From: Burkholderia paludis
GTDB taxonomy: Bacteria; Pseudomonadota; Gammaproteobacteria; Burkholderiales; Burkholderiaceae
Assembly: GCF_000732615.1 (NCBI RefSeq)
Contig: NZ_JPGL01000025.1
Location: 61,925-125,924 of the forward strand
Length of the DNA: 64,000 nt
Reading direction: 5' to 3'
The stretch's first letter is position 1, and each line of letters begins with the position of its first letter. A program made the translations under genes and the position numbers. The notes beneath the pieces are model-generated. The model was not told the origin of the DNA. It saw nothing but the letters and a program-made list of their open reading frames with translations, and searched no databases. Shown here piece by piece: positions 8,270 through 17,191 of this stretch.

Positions 8270-9718
8270 ATGGACAAGACCGCCCCCTCCTCCGCCTTCC
8301 CGCCCGCACTCGCCCGCGTCGTCGCGACCGTCAGCACCGGTTTCGTCGTCACGCAGCTCGACGTGACGATCGTCAACATCGCGCTCGCGCATCTCGCCGG
8401 CGACCTGCACCTGCCGGTTGCCGGCCTGCAGTGGGTCGTCGATGCGTACACGCTCGCGTTCGCGGTGCTGATGCTGTCGGGCGGCGCGCTCGGCGATCGC
8501 TTCGGCGCGCGCCGCCTGTACATCGGCGGCCTCGTGCTGTTCGCGCTCGCGTCGCTCGCGTGCGGCGCCGCGACCGCGCCCGCGATGCTGGTCGCGGCCC
8601 GCGCGCTGCAAGGCGTCGGCGCGGCGGCGATGCTGCCCAATTCGCTCGCGCTGCTCAACGACGCGTGCCGGCACGACCCGCACCTGCGGGCGCGGGCCGT
8701 CGGCGGATGGACGGCGGCCGGCGCGATCTCGATCGCGGCCGGCCCCGTGATCGGCGGCCTGCTGATCACGGCGTGGGGCTGGCGCGGCATCTTCCTCGTG
8801 AACCTGCCGCTGTGCGCGGCCGGGCTCGCGGCCGCGCTGGCCTGGATACCCGCACGCCGTGCCGGGGCGACGCCGGCCGCGCCGTCCCGGTCCGTCCGCG
8901 CACTCGACCTGCGCGGCCAGTTCATCGCAATCGTGATGCTCACCGCGCTGACCGGCGCCGTGATCGAATGGCGGCCGCTCGGCTTCGCGCATCCGCTCGT
9001 CGCCGGCGGCTTCGCGCTCGCGGCGCTGGCCGCGCTCGCGTTCGTCGTGGCCGAAACGCATACGGCCACGCCGATGCTGCCGCTGTCGCTGTTCCGCCAT
9101 CGCACGTTCAGCGCGGCCGTGCTGTTCGGCATCTGCGTGAACCTCACGTACTACGGCACCGTGTTCGTACTCGCGCTCTATCTGCAGCGCGCACGCGGCG
9201 AATCGGCGTTGCAGGCAGGCCTCGCGTTCCTGCCGCTGACGGGCGGCTTCCTGCTGTCGAACCTCACAAGCGGCCGCGTCGTCGCGCGTCACGGCCCGCG
9301 CGTGCCGATGCTGGCGGGCGCGCTCGTCGCCGCGCTCGGCTACGGATCGCTGCACGTCGTCGACGCAGCGACGCCGCTGGCCGTCCTGCTCGTGCCGTTC
9401 CTCTTGATTCCGACCGGCATGGGTTTCGCGGTGCCGGCGATGACGACCGCCGTGCTTGCGTCGGTCGCGCCCGAGCGGGCGGGCATCGCGTCGGCCGTGC
9501 TGAATACCGCGCGGCAGGCCGGCGGCGCGATGGGCGTCGCGGCGTTCGGCGCACTCGCCGGCGGCGGCGGCGCGGCACAGGTCGTGAACGGATTGCGGAT
9601 CGAGACGGCCGTGTCGGTCGCGCTGCTGGTCGCGGCCGCGCTGCTCGCCACGCAGGTGCGGCCCGATGCGCATCGCCGCGCCGCGCCCGCGCGTCAGGCC
9701 ATGCCGGCGGCCGACTGA
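8270..9718 (+). CDS. DHA2-family (EmrB/QacA) multidrug efflux MFS transporter
   Basis: This 482-residue inner-membrane proton antiporter has about 14 predicted transmembrane helices, the hallmark of the DHA2 drug-exporter branch. Motifs include TQLDVTIVNIALAHLA in helix 1 (motif D1), QWVVDAYTLAFAVLMLSGG in helix 2, and GDRFGARRLY (motif A) in the following loop. Substrate range cannot be read from sequence. No EmrA-like adaptor or TolC-like channel adjoins it. The preceding AraC gene is the likely regulator. It converges with the leucine-rich gene, leaving only 10 bp between the stops. Confidence 0.92.
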   Translation: MDKTAPSSAFPPALARVVATVSTGFVVTQLDVTIVNIALAHLAGDLHLPVAGLQWVVDAYTLAFAVLMLSGGALGDRFGARRLYIGGLVLFALASLACGAATAPAMLVAARALQGVGAAAMLPNSLALLNDACRHDPHLRARAVGGWTAAGAISIAAGPVIGGLLITAWGWRGIFLVNLPLCAAGLAAALAWIPARRAGATPAAPSRSVRALDLRGQFIAIVMLTALTGAVIEWRPLGFAHPLVAGGFALAALAALAFVVAETHTATPMLPLSLFRHRTFSAAVLFGICVNLTYYGTVFVLALYLQRARGESALQAGLAFLPLTGGFLLSNLTSGRVVARHGPRVPMLAGALVAALGYGSLHVVDAATPLAVLLVPFLLIPTGMGFAVPAMTTAVLASVAPERAGIASAVLNTARQAGGAMGVAAFGALAGGGGAAQVVNGLRIETAVSVALLVAAALLATQVRPDAHRRAAPARQAMPAAD

Positions 9719-9728
9719 AAGCGGACGG

Positions 9729-10664
9729 TCATGCGTCGCCGGGATCGCGCTGGACCAGGTGACGCCACGGAAACACGTTCTCCCTGAAATGGCTCACGTA
9801 GCCGCCGCTGCCGGCCTGGATCACGCTGAACGACAGCCGCGGATGCAGCGCCTGCAGCGCGTCGAGCGCCTCCCGATCGAGACAGGTATTCCTCAGCGCC
9901 AGCGTATGGAGCCGCTGGCCGGCCGGGCTTCTCAACAGGCGCTCGTACGCATCGAACGACGTCACGCTGCCGGCGTCGCGGCGGTGCTTCCACGTTGAAT
10001 GCAGTTCCGTCGATTCGGAAAAATCGAGCCAGCCGAGCGACGGCAGGCTGTCGCTGCCGGCCAGACGGTCGATGAACTGCTGCGTATCGGATCCGCCGCC
10101 GATGCGCAGCCGGTTCAGATGCGCGAGCGGCACCGCGAAGAACGCCGCATCGGGCGCGTTCGGCACGGTCAGCTCGGCGAGAAACGGCGCCTTCGCGACG
10201 AAGCGGGCGATCTCGCCGCCCTCCTGCATGATCCGGCCGCGACGCACGATCATCGACTGGTTGCGATCGGCCGGCTCGGTGGGCCTGACGTACAGCGAAC
10301 GCAGCATCGGGAACTGCGCGTCCGAATCGAGCAGCGGACCGAAATCCCATTCGCGCGAGCCGTTCGCGCCTTCGTCCGGGCCGCTGAACGCGAGGTCGGT
10401 CACGCACGCCGCCACGTCGCGTTCCGCGAGGCATTGCAGCATCCAGTCGAACGGCTCGTCCCAGGCGCCGCCGAAGTACCGGACGTGCAGCCCGGCCCGC
10501 ATCGGCGCAACGGCGACATGGTTGAAATCGGTCAGCCACAGCGGCTCCGCCGGATCCGCATGATCGCGCCCGTCCTCGGCCCCTTCCTGCTCGCAGTAGT
10601 CGTGGATCCTGCGCTGCAGGTCGAGCAGCCGCCGATAGCCGGCGGAATCCAGCGGGTGGGACAT
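9729..10664 (-). CDS. Leucine-rich-repeat-like hypothetical protein
   Basis: This 311-residue soluble protein has no catalytic motif I recognise. Several segments have the spacing of degenerate leucine-rich repeats (AELTVPNAPDAAFF, LNRLRIGG, LGWLDFSES, LHTLALRN), resembling STM4015-type LRR proteins. It has no signal peptide. The ATG at 10664 follows GGAG; the upstream in-frame ATG at 10745 would add a basic stretch lacking protein character. It is divergent from the following MFS gene, sharing a 160-bp promoter region, but there is no functional link. Confidence 0.7.
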   Translation of the reverse strand: MSHPLDSAGYRRLLDLQRRIHDYCEQEGAEDGRDHADPAEPLWLTDFNHVAVAPMRAGLHVRYFGGAWDEPFDWMLQCLAERDVAACVTDLAFSGPDEGANGSREWDFGPLLDSDAQFPMLRSLYVRPTEPADRNQSMIVRRGRIMQEGGEIARFVAKAPFLAELTVPNAPDAAFFAVPLAHLNRLRIGGGSDTQQFIDRLAGSDSLPSLGWLDFSESTELHSTWKHRRDAGSVTSFDAYERLLRSPAGQRLHTLALRNTCLDREALDALQALHPRLSFSVIQAGSGGYVSHFRENVFPWRHLVQRDPGDA

Positions 10665-10753
10665 GGCGATGCGGCTCCGGTCAGGACGATCGCGACAGTC
10701 TATCCGACGGTACGGCGATCGCGCGCGCCACCCGGCACCCGCCACGCAACAGG

Positions 10754-10803
10754 TTGCATTTTAAAACTACTTTTCCTACACTCACACCAGTTTTAATTTG
10801 CAA
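10754..10803. promoter_or_regulatory. Long inverted repeat upstream of MFS gene
   Basis: Arms 10754-10768 (TTGCATTTTAAAACT) and 10789-10803 (AGTTTTAATTTGCAA) match at 13 of 15 positions around a 20-bp spacer, in an AT-rich island. The repeat ends about 20 bp before the MFS start codon, an ideal place for a repressor or activator site. Which protein binds is unknown. Confidence 0.55.
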
Positions 10804-10824
10804 CTACATTGCGAGAGGGAACCC

Positions 10825-12060
10825 ATGGATTCTTCCTGTCAGTCCGGCGGCGTTGCCGCGAGCCCGGCCACGCACGCGGCGTCTCCGGCCGACGGCGGCC
10901 GCCTGTCCGCCGCAAGTGTCGCGCTGCTGGCCGTCTGCTGCGCGGCGAGCGTCGCGAACGTCTACTACGCACAGCCGCTGCTCGATTCGATCGCGCGGGA
11001 TTTCGGCGTGCCGCAGGCCGCCGTCGGCGGCGTCATCACGGCCACGCAGCTCGGCTGCGCGCTCGCGCTGCTGTTCGTCGTACCGCTCGGCGACCTGCTG
11101 AGCCGCAAGCGCCTGATCACCGTGCAGCTTCTGCTGCTGACGGCCGCGTGCATCGGCGTGGCCGCGGCGTCGACGCGCGTCGCGCTGCTGGCGGGCATGA
11201 TCGCGATCGGGCTGCTCGGCACCGCGATGACGCAAGGGCTGATCGCGTGCTCGGCCGCACTCGCGGGCGCCGGCGAACGCGGGCGCGTGGTGGGCGCCGC
11301 GCAGGGCGGCGTCGTGATCGGGCTGCTGGCCGCGCGCTCGCTGGCCGGCGTCGTCACCGATATCGCCGGCTGGCGGGCCGTCTATCTCGCGTCGGGCGCG
11401 CTCACGATCGCGATGCTCGTCGTGCTGACGCGGCTGTTGCCCGACATGGACGAACCGCGCGAGCGCATCGGTTACGCCGCCTTGCTGCGTTCGATGGTGT
11501 CGCTGCTGCGCGACGTGCGCGCGTTGCGCGTGCGCGGTGCGATCGCGCTGCTGATGTTCGCGGCGTTCAGCATCTTCTGGAGCGCCCTCGTGCTGCCGCT
11601 CAGCGCGCCGCCGCATTCGATGTCGCATACGCAGATCGGCGCGTTCGGCCTCGTCGGCGCACTGGGCGCGGCGGCGGCCGCACGCGCGGGCCGGCTGGCG
11701 GATCGCGGGCGCGGCGAAGCGACCACCGGCGCCGCGCTCGCGCTGCTCGCGTGCTCGTGGCTGCCGCTCGCGTTCGGCAATACGTCGATCGCGCTGCTGA
11801 TCGTCGGCATCGTGCTGCTCGACATCGGCGGACAGGCCGTCCACGTCGTCAACCAGAGCATGATTTTCGAGGCGCGGCCCGATGCGCATGCGCGCCTCGT
11901 CGGCTGCTACATGCTGTTCTACTCGGCCGGCAGCGGGCTCGGCGCGATCGCGTCGACGATGATGTATGCGCGCGCCGGATGGACCGGCGTGTGCACGCTC
12001 GGCGCGGTCGTGAGCGTCGCGGCGCTCGGCTTCTGGGCCGCGACGCGCCGGCGCGCGTGA
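10825..12060 (+). CDS. MFS transporter (DHA1-like efflux)
   Basis: This 411-residue, 12-helix inner-membrane transporter carries the N-terminal signature ANVYYAQPLLDSIARDFGV, typical of a DHA1-like exporter subgroup. GDLLSRKRLI matches the motif A loop. The cytoplasmic N-terminus of about 30 residues is Ala/Pro/Ser-rich. The ATG at 10825 follows GCGAGAGGGAACCC. No regulator gene adjoins it, but a long inverted repeat lies immediately upstream. Substrate unknown. Confidence 0.9.
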   Translation: MDSSCQSGGVAASPATHAASPADGGRLSAASVALLAVCCAASVANVYYAQPLLDSIARDFGVPQAAVGGVITATQLGCALALLFVVPLGDLLSRKRLITVQLLLLTAACIGVAAASTRVALLAGMIAIGLLGTAMTQGLIACSAALAGAGERGRVVGAAQGGVVIGLLAARSLAGVVTDIAGWRAVYLASGALTIAMLVVLTRLLPDMDEPRERIGYAALLRSMVSLLRDVRALRVRGAIALLMFAAFSIFWSALVLPLSAPPHSMSHTQIGAFGLVGALGAAAAARAGRLADRGRGEATTGAALALLACSWLPLAFGNTSIALLIVGIVLLDIGGQAVHVVNQSMIFEARPDAHARLVGCYMLFYSAGSGLGAIASTMMYARAGWTGVCTLGAVVSVAALGFWAATRRRA

Positions 12061-12108
12061 CGCGTGCGGGCGTCGCGTATCGCATGGAAGCGGGCTCGCC
12101 CGTCGCGG

Positions 12109-12139
12109 GCGGCGTGCGCCCGAGCCGACCGCACGCCGC
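12109..12139. terminator. Hairpin between convergent MFS gene and bceK
   Basis: A 10-bp stem GCGGCGTGCG/CGCACGCCGC (12109-12118 and 12130-12139) with an 11-nt loop lies in the 121-bp gap between two convergent genes. There is no T-run. It could terminate both transcripts, notably the long bce mRNA. Confidence 0.45.
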
Positions 12140-12181
12140 GCCGCTCGCCGGCCCGGCGTGCGCGATGCCCGTCGCGGCCGT

Positions 12182-13348
12182 TCAGCCCGCCGCCCGGATC
12201 GCCTCTTCGTACACGCCGGCGACGCGCCGCGCGATGACCGCGTTGTCGAAATGATCGCGCGCGTAGCGCTTGCACGCGGTCTCGTCCGGCAGCGCGATCG
12301 AACCCGACAGCGCGGCGCCGAGCCCCTCGGCAATCGCGGCCGCGCCGGTGGACGGCAGCACGAGATCGTTCGACAGCCCCGCGACCGCCTCCGGCAGCCC
12401 GCCCACCGGCGTGACCAGCACCGGCGTGCCGGACGCCAGCGATTCGACGGTGATCAGCCCGAACCCTTCGAGCGCGACCGTCGGCACGACGCTGACCGTC
12501 GCCGCGCGATACAGCGCCGCGAGATGATGGTCGGGCACGAAGCCGAGCAGCTTCACGTTGTCCTGCAGCCCCGCCGCGTCGATGCGCTGCTGCAGTTCCT
12601 CGCCGATCTTGCCCTTGCCGGCGATCAGCAGCAGCACGTCCGGGTGACGGTGCCTGACGAGGCCGATCGCGTCGATCAGGTCCTCCAGCCCCATGCGCCG
12701 CACGAGCCGCCGCACGGCCAGCACGATCGGCCGGTCCTGCGGCAGTTGCAGCCGGTGCCGCGCGTCGCCGGGCGTGAGCGGCGTATCGAACTGCGCGGTA
12801 TCGACGCAGCCGGGAATCACGCGCACGCGCGACGGATCGATCCCGTAGCGGTTCGTCAGGATCTGGCCGAACGCCTGCGACAGCACGATCAGCCGCGACG
12901 AGCGCGTATAGACGGCCTGTTCGAGATAGCGCTTCGCGCGCTGCCCGAGCGACGCCGCGCCCTCGACCTGGCTTTCGTCGGCCCACGGCCCCTGGAAATG
13001 CGACACCTGCGGAATGCCGCGCGTCACGTCGAGGCCCGGGAACGTGTACAGCGCGAAGTGCGACGAGATCACGTCCGGCCGCGCGCTGCGGATCTCCGCG
13101 CGCAGCGCGCGCCGCGCGGCGAGCATCCGGCGCGCGAGCGGCTCCGTCGCGGGGCCGAAGCCCTGGATCGAGCCGCCGGTGTCGTCGGCGACCTTCGGCG
13201 AGCCGGCGACGAGCCCGCGCACCTCGACGCCCGCGCCCGGCAATGCGCCGACGAGCGAGTAATACATCCGGTCGAGGCCGCCCGCGCGTTCGGGAAACCA
13301 GTGCATGCCGATCTGCAACGATCTGATCGGCCGGGAAGATGAGGACAT
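12182..13348 (-). CDS. bceK: BceK, family 4 glycosyltransferase of cepacian synthesis
   Basis: This 388-residue GT-B retaining glycosyltransferase should add one sugar to the undecaprenyl-linked cepacian repeat unit on the cytoplasmic face. The N-terminal half carries GMHWFPERAGGLDRMYYSL. The C-terminal nucleotide-sugar-binding half includes VRRLVRRMGLEDLIDA and the EX7E-type segment EGFGLITVESLASGTPVLV near residue 300. The ATG at 13348 overlaps the bceJ stop (TGATG), so the two are translationally coupled. It is the last gene of the bceB-K run. The exact linkage formed is not readable from sequence. Confidence 0.88.
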   Translation of the reverse strand: MSSSSRPIRSLQIGMHWFPERAGGLDRMYYSLVGALPGAGVEVRGLVAGSPKVADDTGGSIQGFGPATEPLARRMLAARRALRAEIRSARPDVISSHFALYTFPGLDVTRGIPQVSHFQGPWADESQVEGAASLGQRAKRYLEQAVYTRSSRLIVLSQAFGQILTNRYGIDPSRVRVIPGCVDTAQFDTPLTPGDARHRLQLPQDRPIVLAVRRLVRRMGLEDLIDAIGLVRHRHPDVLLLIAGKGKIGEELQQRIDAAGLQDNVKLLGFVPDHHLAALYRAATVSVVPTVALEGFGLITVESLASGTPVLVTPVGGLPEAVAGLSNDLVLPSTGAAAIAEGLGAALSGSIALPDETACKRYARDHFDNAVIARRVAGVYEEAIRAAG

Positions 13349-14532
13349 CACGATGGCTCCTGCGTGACCGCATGCTCGACCCGCTCGAATGCGGACGGCT
13401 GCGAGGGTTGGCCGATGCGCCGGTAAAGCGCGACGTACTGGGCGCCCATGTGCGCCCAGCCGAAACGGGTCATCAGTTCGCGCGCGGCGTCGCCCATCGC
13501 GCGACAGGTGTCGCGGGACGCCGCGAGCGTTTCGATCGCCCGGGCGAGCGCGGCCGGATCGTCCGGGTCCTCCAGCACGATCCCGCAGTCGCGCGTGATG
13601 ATTTCCGCGCCACCCGCCGTGCGCGCGGTGACGACCGGCAGCCCGGCCGCCATCGCCTCCAGCAGCGACAGGCTCATCGCCTCGTAGCGCGACGGAAAGA
13701 CATACGCGTCGACCGAGCGCATCAGCGTCGGCATGGTTTTCACCAGGCCGAGGAAATGCACGCGCGCATCGATGCCGAGCGCGCGCGCCTCGTCCGGATA
13801 CGGGCTGCCGGGCAGATAGCCCGCGACCGCGAGATGCACGTTCGCCGGCAGCTTCGTCAGCGCCTTCAGCACGGTGCCGAGGTTCTTGCGCGGCGTGCGC
13901 AGGTCGCCGACGAACAGCAGCAGGAACGCGTCGCCCGGCAGCCCGAACGCCGCCCGATCGGCCTGCGCGCCCGCGAACGCGCCGCCGTCGACGCCGTTGT
14001 AGATCACGCTGATCTTGCCGCGGTCGATGCCGAGCGCGGCGATCTCGTCGGCCACCTTCTGCGACACGGCGGTGATCGCGCGCGAACGCCGGTAGGCCCA
14101 GCGCTCGAGCACGGCATTCACGCGCGTATAGACGTACTGGTACGCCGACCACGGCCCCTTCGCGGGCCCGAACGGATAGTACGGACTCTTGAACCAGCCG
14201 CCGTGCACGAAGTGCGCGGTATTCACGTCGGCCCCGATCCACGAGATGAAGCCGTTCACGTGCAGCACGTCGTAGTCGCCGCGGTGCGCGCGCAGCCAGG
14301 CCGCGCTCTTCAGCGCGAACACCTGCTGCCTGACGAGATTCGACGGCCAGAAGCCGCCGACCTTCACGGGCACCCAGCGCACGCGCGGGTCGGCCAGCAG
14401 CTCGGGCGCGACGTGCGACGCGACCAGCGTGACCTCGCACTGCTCGGCCAGCGCCGCGCGCGCGATTTCGTAGTTGACGCGGCCCTGGCCGTCGTTATGC
14501 CGCACGACGTGCGTGACGATCGCGATTTTCAA
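13348..14532 (-). CDS. bceJ: BceJ, family 4 glycosyltransferase of cepacian synthesis
   Basis: This 394-residue GT-B glycosyltransferase belongs to the cepacian repeat-unit assembly set. It shows IAIVTHVVRHNDGQGRVNYE at the N-terminus, GDLRTPRKNLGTVLKAL at the start of the donor-binding half, and RYEAMSLSLLEAMAAGLPVV as the EX7E-type motif. I start it at the TTG at 14532: a strong GGGGAGG lies 6 nt upstream, the codon overlaps the bceI stop (TTGA), and no ATG exists near the true N-terminus. The long upstream extension of this frame is a shadow of bceI. Confidence 0.87.
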   Translation of the reverse strand: MKIAIVTHVVRHNDGQGRVNYEIARAALAEQCEVTLVASHVAPELLADPRVRWVPVKVGGFWPSNLVRQQVFALKSAAWLRAHRGDYDVLHVNGFISWIGADVNTAHFVHGGWFKSPYYPFGPAKGPWSAYQYVYTRVNAVLERWAYRRSRAITAVSQKVADEIAALGIDRGKISVIYNGVDGGAFAGAQADRAAFGLPGDAFLLLFVGDLRTPRKNLGTVLKALTKLPANVHLAVAGYLPGSPYPDEARALGIDARVHFLGLVKTMPTLMRSVDAYVFPSRYEAMSLSLLEAMAAGLPVVTARTAGGAEIITRDCGIVLEDPDDPAALARAIETLAASRDTCRAMGDAARELMTRFGWAHMGAQYVALYRRIGQPSQPSAFERVEHAVTQEPS

Positions 14533-15995
14533 TGGTCGCCTCCCCGTAAGTGCGCGGCGGCCGGCAGGCGTTGCGCCTTCTGCCAGTGCGCCGCGGCAAG
14601 AATCGAAAACATGGCCGTGAACATCAGCAGCCCGCCCGTGCCGATCAGCGAGTTCGTGAACACGAGCATCGCGAGCGTCGACAGGCACAGGCTCAGGCAT
14701 GCGCCGACGAACTTGTCCTTGCGCAGCCTGAACGCCGCGCGCAGCGTGCGGCCGAACAGCATCGCGACGCCGGCCAGGTACAGCAGCGTGCCGGGCCAGC
14801 CGAGCACGAACGGCACGTTCATCACGCCGCTGTCGAAGCTGCCGTACTTGCCGAGCTCGCCGCTGTCGCTCGACAGCTTCGTGGATGCGCCGGTCGCGCC
14901 CATCCCCTCGCCGGCGACGTCGGTGAACGCCGTCTGCGCGAAGGTCGCGTAGAACTTGTTGCGATCGTCGTAGCTGCGGTCGTCCTTCAGGTTCCCGATC
15001 GACTGGAGCCGCTGGCCGAGACGGTCGGCCACCGGCCCGACGGTCAGGAGCGGCACGCACAGCCCGACCAGCACGACGCCGCTGACGAGAATCCGCATCC
15101 GTACGCGGTTGTTCGACTGCGCGAGCTGGATCGCGAGCGCGATCACCCAGCCCCCCCACGTCGAGCGCACGAGGCACAGCGCGAACGACACGAAGCCGGC
15201 CGCCCCCGCGAACCAGCGGATCTTCTGCGGCGCCGCGAGCACGAACACCAGCGCGCCCATCATCGCGAACGCGAACGGCCCCGACGAGTTCATCGTGCTG
15301 AACACGCGCACGCCGTACGGCACCGGCTCGCCCTGCGACCCCATGTCGGAACCGATCATCCACAGCACGTCCCATTGCGGCATCACGAAGTACTGCACGA
15401 CGCCGTACACGCCCATCACGAGCATCCCCCACATGAAGGTGGACAGCAGCACGTCGCGATACTCGGGATGGTTGCGCGCGTTGACCATGATGTGAAAGCC
15501 GATCAGTACCGGGTACACCCAGTTCGCGAGGTCGTAGGTGGCGGCCATCACGCCGCTCGACACGATCCCGACGAGGTACGCATACGTGAGCCCGAACAGC
15601 ATCAGCAGGACGGGAATCCCGCGCCGCTGCGCGAGCACGCGGTAATGCCGGATCAGCCCGAAGCCGGCGATCATCGTCACCGCGAGCGGCGCGACCTGGA
15701 TCAGGCTCGTCGGCGTGAACGCGCCCTTCGACCAGTCGGCGAGACGCCGCACCTCCGGGCTCAGGAACCACACCCACCACATGAACCCGACGTAGCGCGC
15801 CGGGCTCTTGAAATACAGCCAGATGCCGACCGCGATGGCCAGCACCGGAAACGCGAGCGTCAGCACCTTGCCCTGGTGAATGGCGATCAGCGCGGCGGTG
15901 AACGTCCACAACCCGGCCTGCCCGACCCAGTGCTTCGGTTCGGGCAAGCGGCTGCGGCGGCGCGGCGGCGCGCGTTCGGCGGCAAGCGTACTCAT
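14529..15995 (-). CDS. bceI: BceI, Wzy-type repeat-unit polymerase
   Basis: This 488-residue polytopic inner-membrane protein has about a dozen hydrophobic segments and a large hydrophilic loop around residues 330-400 (SIGNLKDDRSYDDRNKFYAT region). Such topology is usual for Wzy/O-antigen-ligase-like polymerases that join lipid-linked repeats on the periplasmic face. Its place among the bce glycosyltransferases matches the published role of BceI as polymerase. The ATG at 15995 gives MSTLAAERAP and leaves 10 bp after the bceH stop; an upstream in-frame ATG at 16034 would overlap bceH. Confidence 0.85.
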   Translation of the reverse strand: MSTLAAERAPPRRRSRLPEPKHWVGQAGLWTFTAALIAIHQGKVLTLAFPVLAIAVGIWLYFKSPARYVGFMWWVWFLSPEVRRLADWSKGAFTPTSLIQVAPLAVTMIAGFGLIRHYRVLAQRRGIPVLLMLFGLTYAYLVGIVSSGVMAATYDLANWVYPVLIGFHIMVNARNHPEYRDVLLSTFMWGMLVMGVYGVVQYFVMPQWDVLWMIGSDMGSQGEPVPYGVRVFSTMNSSGPFAFAMMGALVFVLAAPQKIRWFAGAAGFVSFALCLVRSTWGGWVIALAIQLAQSNNRVRMRILVSGVVLVGLCVPLLTVGPVADRLGQRLQSIGNLKDDRSYDDRNKFYATFAQTAFTDVAGEGMGATGASTKLSSDSGELGKYGSFDSGVMNVPFVLGWPGTLLYLAGVAMLFGRTLRAAFRLRKDKFVGACLSLCLSTLAMLVFTNSLIGTGGLLMFTAMFSILAAAHWQKAQRLPAAAHLRGGDH

Positions 15996-16005
15996 CGGCC
16001 CGCCC

Positions 16006-17142
16006 TCAGCGCGACGACGGATGCGAATCCGCAAGCGGCATCGCGCTGCCCGCGGCCGCCGGCGCAGGGCGCCGGCGCAGCATGTCGCGCGTGATCCGCA
16101 CGTGCTGCTCGGCGAACGCCCGGGTGGTCAGGTCGCGCTCGCGCAGGCACGCGGCCGCGGCCCGTGCGCAGTCGAGCGCCGCGCCCGGCTCGGCGACGAA
16201 GCGCTCGGCGGCCTCGCGCATCGCCTGCGCGTCGAACGCCGGCACATAGGCGGCGGTGTCGTGCGGGAAATAGTCGCCGAGCCCGCCGACGTCGGACACG
16301 ATCATCGGCTTGCCGACAGCGGCCGCCTCGAGCATCACGGTGATGCCCGACGCGTGGTGGTTCGGTCGCAGCGGCACGACGATCACGTCGGCCCACGCGT
16401 ACAGCGCGTGCTGCTTCGCGAGCCCCGACGCCGCGCCGATCGTCACGTTCGGCGCATGCCACGCGCGCGGCACGCGGCGGCGCGTCGCGAGCCGCACGTC
16501 GTAGCGCGCGTCGCCGCCGAACGCGGCGAGGAACGTGCGCCAGTCGCGGTCGCGGTCGTTGCCGATCGCCGCGATCCGCAGCGGCCGGTTCGGTTGCCAC
16601 TGGCGCGGCTCGCCGATCGGGAAATCCTGCGTATTCAGCCCGTAGTAGACGAACTCGGCGTCGCGCCCCAGATGGCGGCGGCACAGCTCGGCGTTGTCGC
16701 GGGCGAGCGTGGTCAGCGCATCGGCGCGCGCGAGCAGCGTGCGATACAGCCAGCGGCGCGGGGCGCCGAAGCTGCTCCACCGGTCGAACAGCCACACGCT
16801 CTGCGCGAGCAGCAGCGGGCGCCGGCCGCGCGCGCCGGCGAGCTTCAGGATCAGCGCGGCGGCGAGATGCTCCTGCTCGGTATGCGTCCAGATCACGTCG
16901 GTATCCAGTAGCGCGGCCCGGTTGCGCCATGCATGCACGACATCGAAACCGAGCGCCGCCTTCAGCGCGCGGCGCGCGATGCCGGCAACACGGCCCTCGC
17001 CGCCGTCGCGTGAATAAGTCAGCCGGAATTCGTCGGATTCGGCATGGTGATAGCCGTACAGGCAACCGATGTTCTCGCCTTTCCGGTAGGTACGCGGATC
17101 GGCGCCGTAAAACAGATGGACATGGACCTTGGTCGCGGTCAT
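16006..17142 (-). CDS. bceH: BceH, glycosyltransferase of cepacian synthesis
   Basis: This 378-residue GT-B type glycosyltransferase is a more divergent member than BceJ or BceK. The donor-binding half carries IAAIGNDRDRDWRTFLAAF, then VIVVPLRPNHHASGITVMLE with the conserved glutamate, followed by AAAVGKPMIVSDVGGLGDYF. It should add one residue of the cepacian unit. GGAGGAGGG precedes the ATG at 17142. It follows bceG by 49 bp, a gap that holds a GC-rich hairpin. Confidence 0.86.
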   Translation of the reverse strand: MTATKVHVHLFYGADPRTYRKGENIGCLYGYHHAESDEFRLTYSRDGGEGRVAGIARRALKAALGFDVVHAWRNRAALLDTDVIWTHTEQEHLAAALILKLAGARGRRPLLLAQSVWLFDRWSSFGAPRRWLYRTLLARADALTTLARDNAELCRRHLGRDAEFVYYGLNTQDFPIGEPRQWQPNRPLRIAAIGNDRDRDWRTFLAAFGGDARYDVRLATRRRVPRAWHAPNVTIGAASGLAKQHALYAWADVIVVPLRPNHHASGITVMLEAAAVGKPMIVSDVGGLGDYFPHDTAAYVPAFDAQAMREAAERFVAEPGAALDCARAAAACLRERDLTTRAFAEQHVRITRDMLRRRPAPAAAGSAMPLADSHPSSR

Positions 17143-17162
17143 GCGAGCCCTCCTCCGGGTTC

Positions 17163-17188
17163 GGCTGCGCGGCGTTGCGCGCGCAGCC
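17163..17188 (-). other. Intercistronic hairpin, bceG/bceH
   Basis: A 9-bp stem (17163-17171 with 17180-17188, loop of 8) lies in the gap after the bceG stop. It may stabilise mRNA ends or attenuate transcription. There is no T-run. Confidence 0.4.
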
Positions 17189-17191
17189 CGT

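Noticed and set aside
13348..15909. 853-codon frame suggesting a fusion protein
   Set aside because: The N-terminal half is an out-of-frame shadow of bceI; bceJ proper starts at the TTG at 14532.
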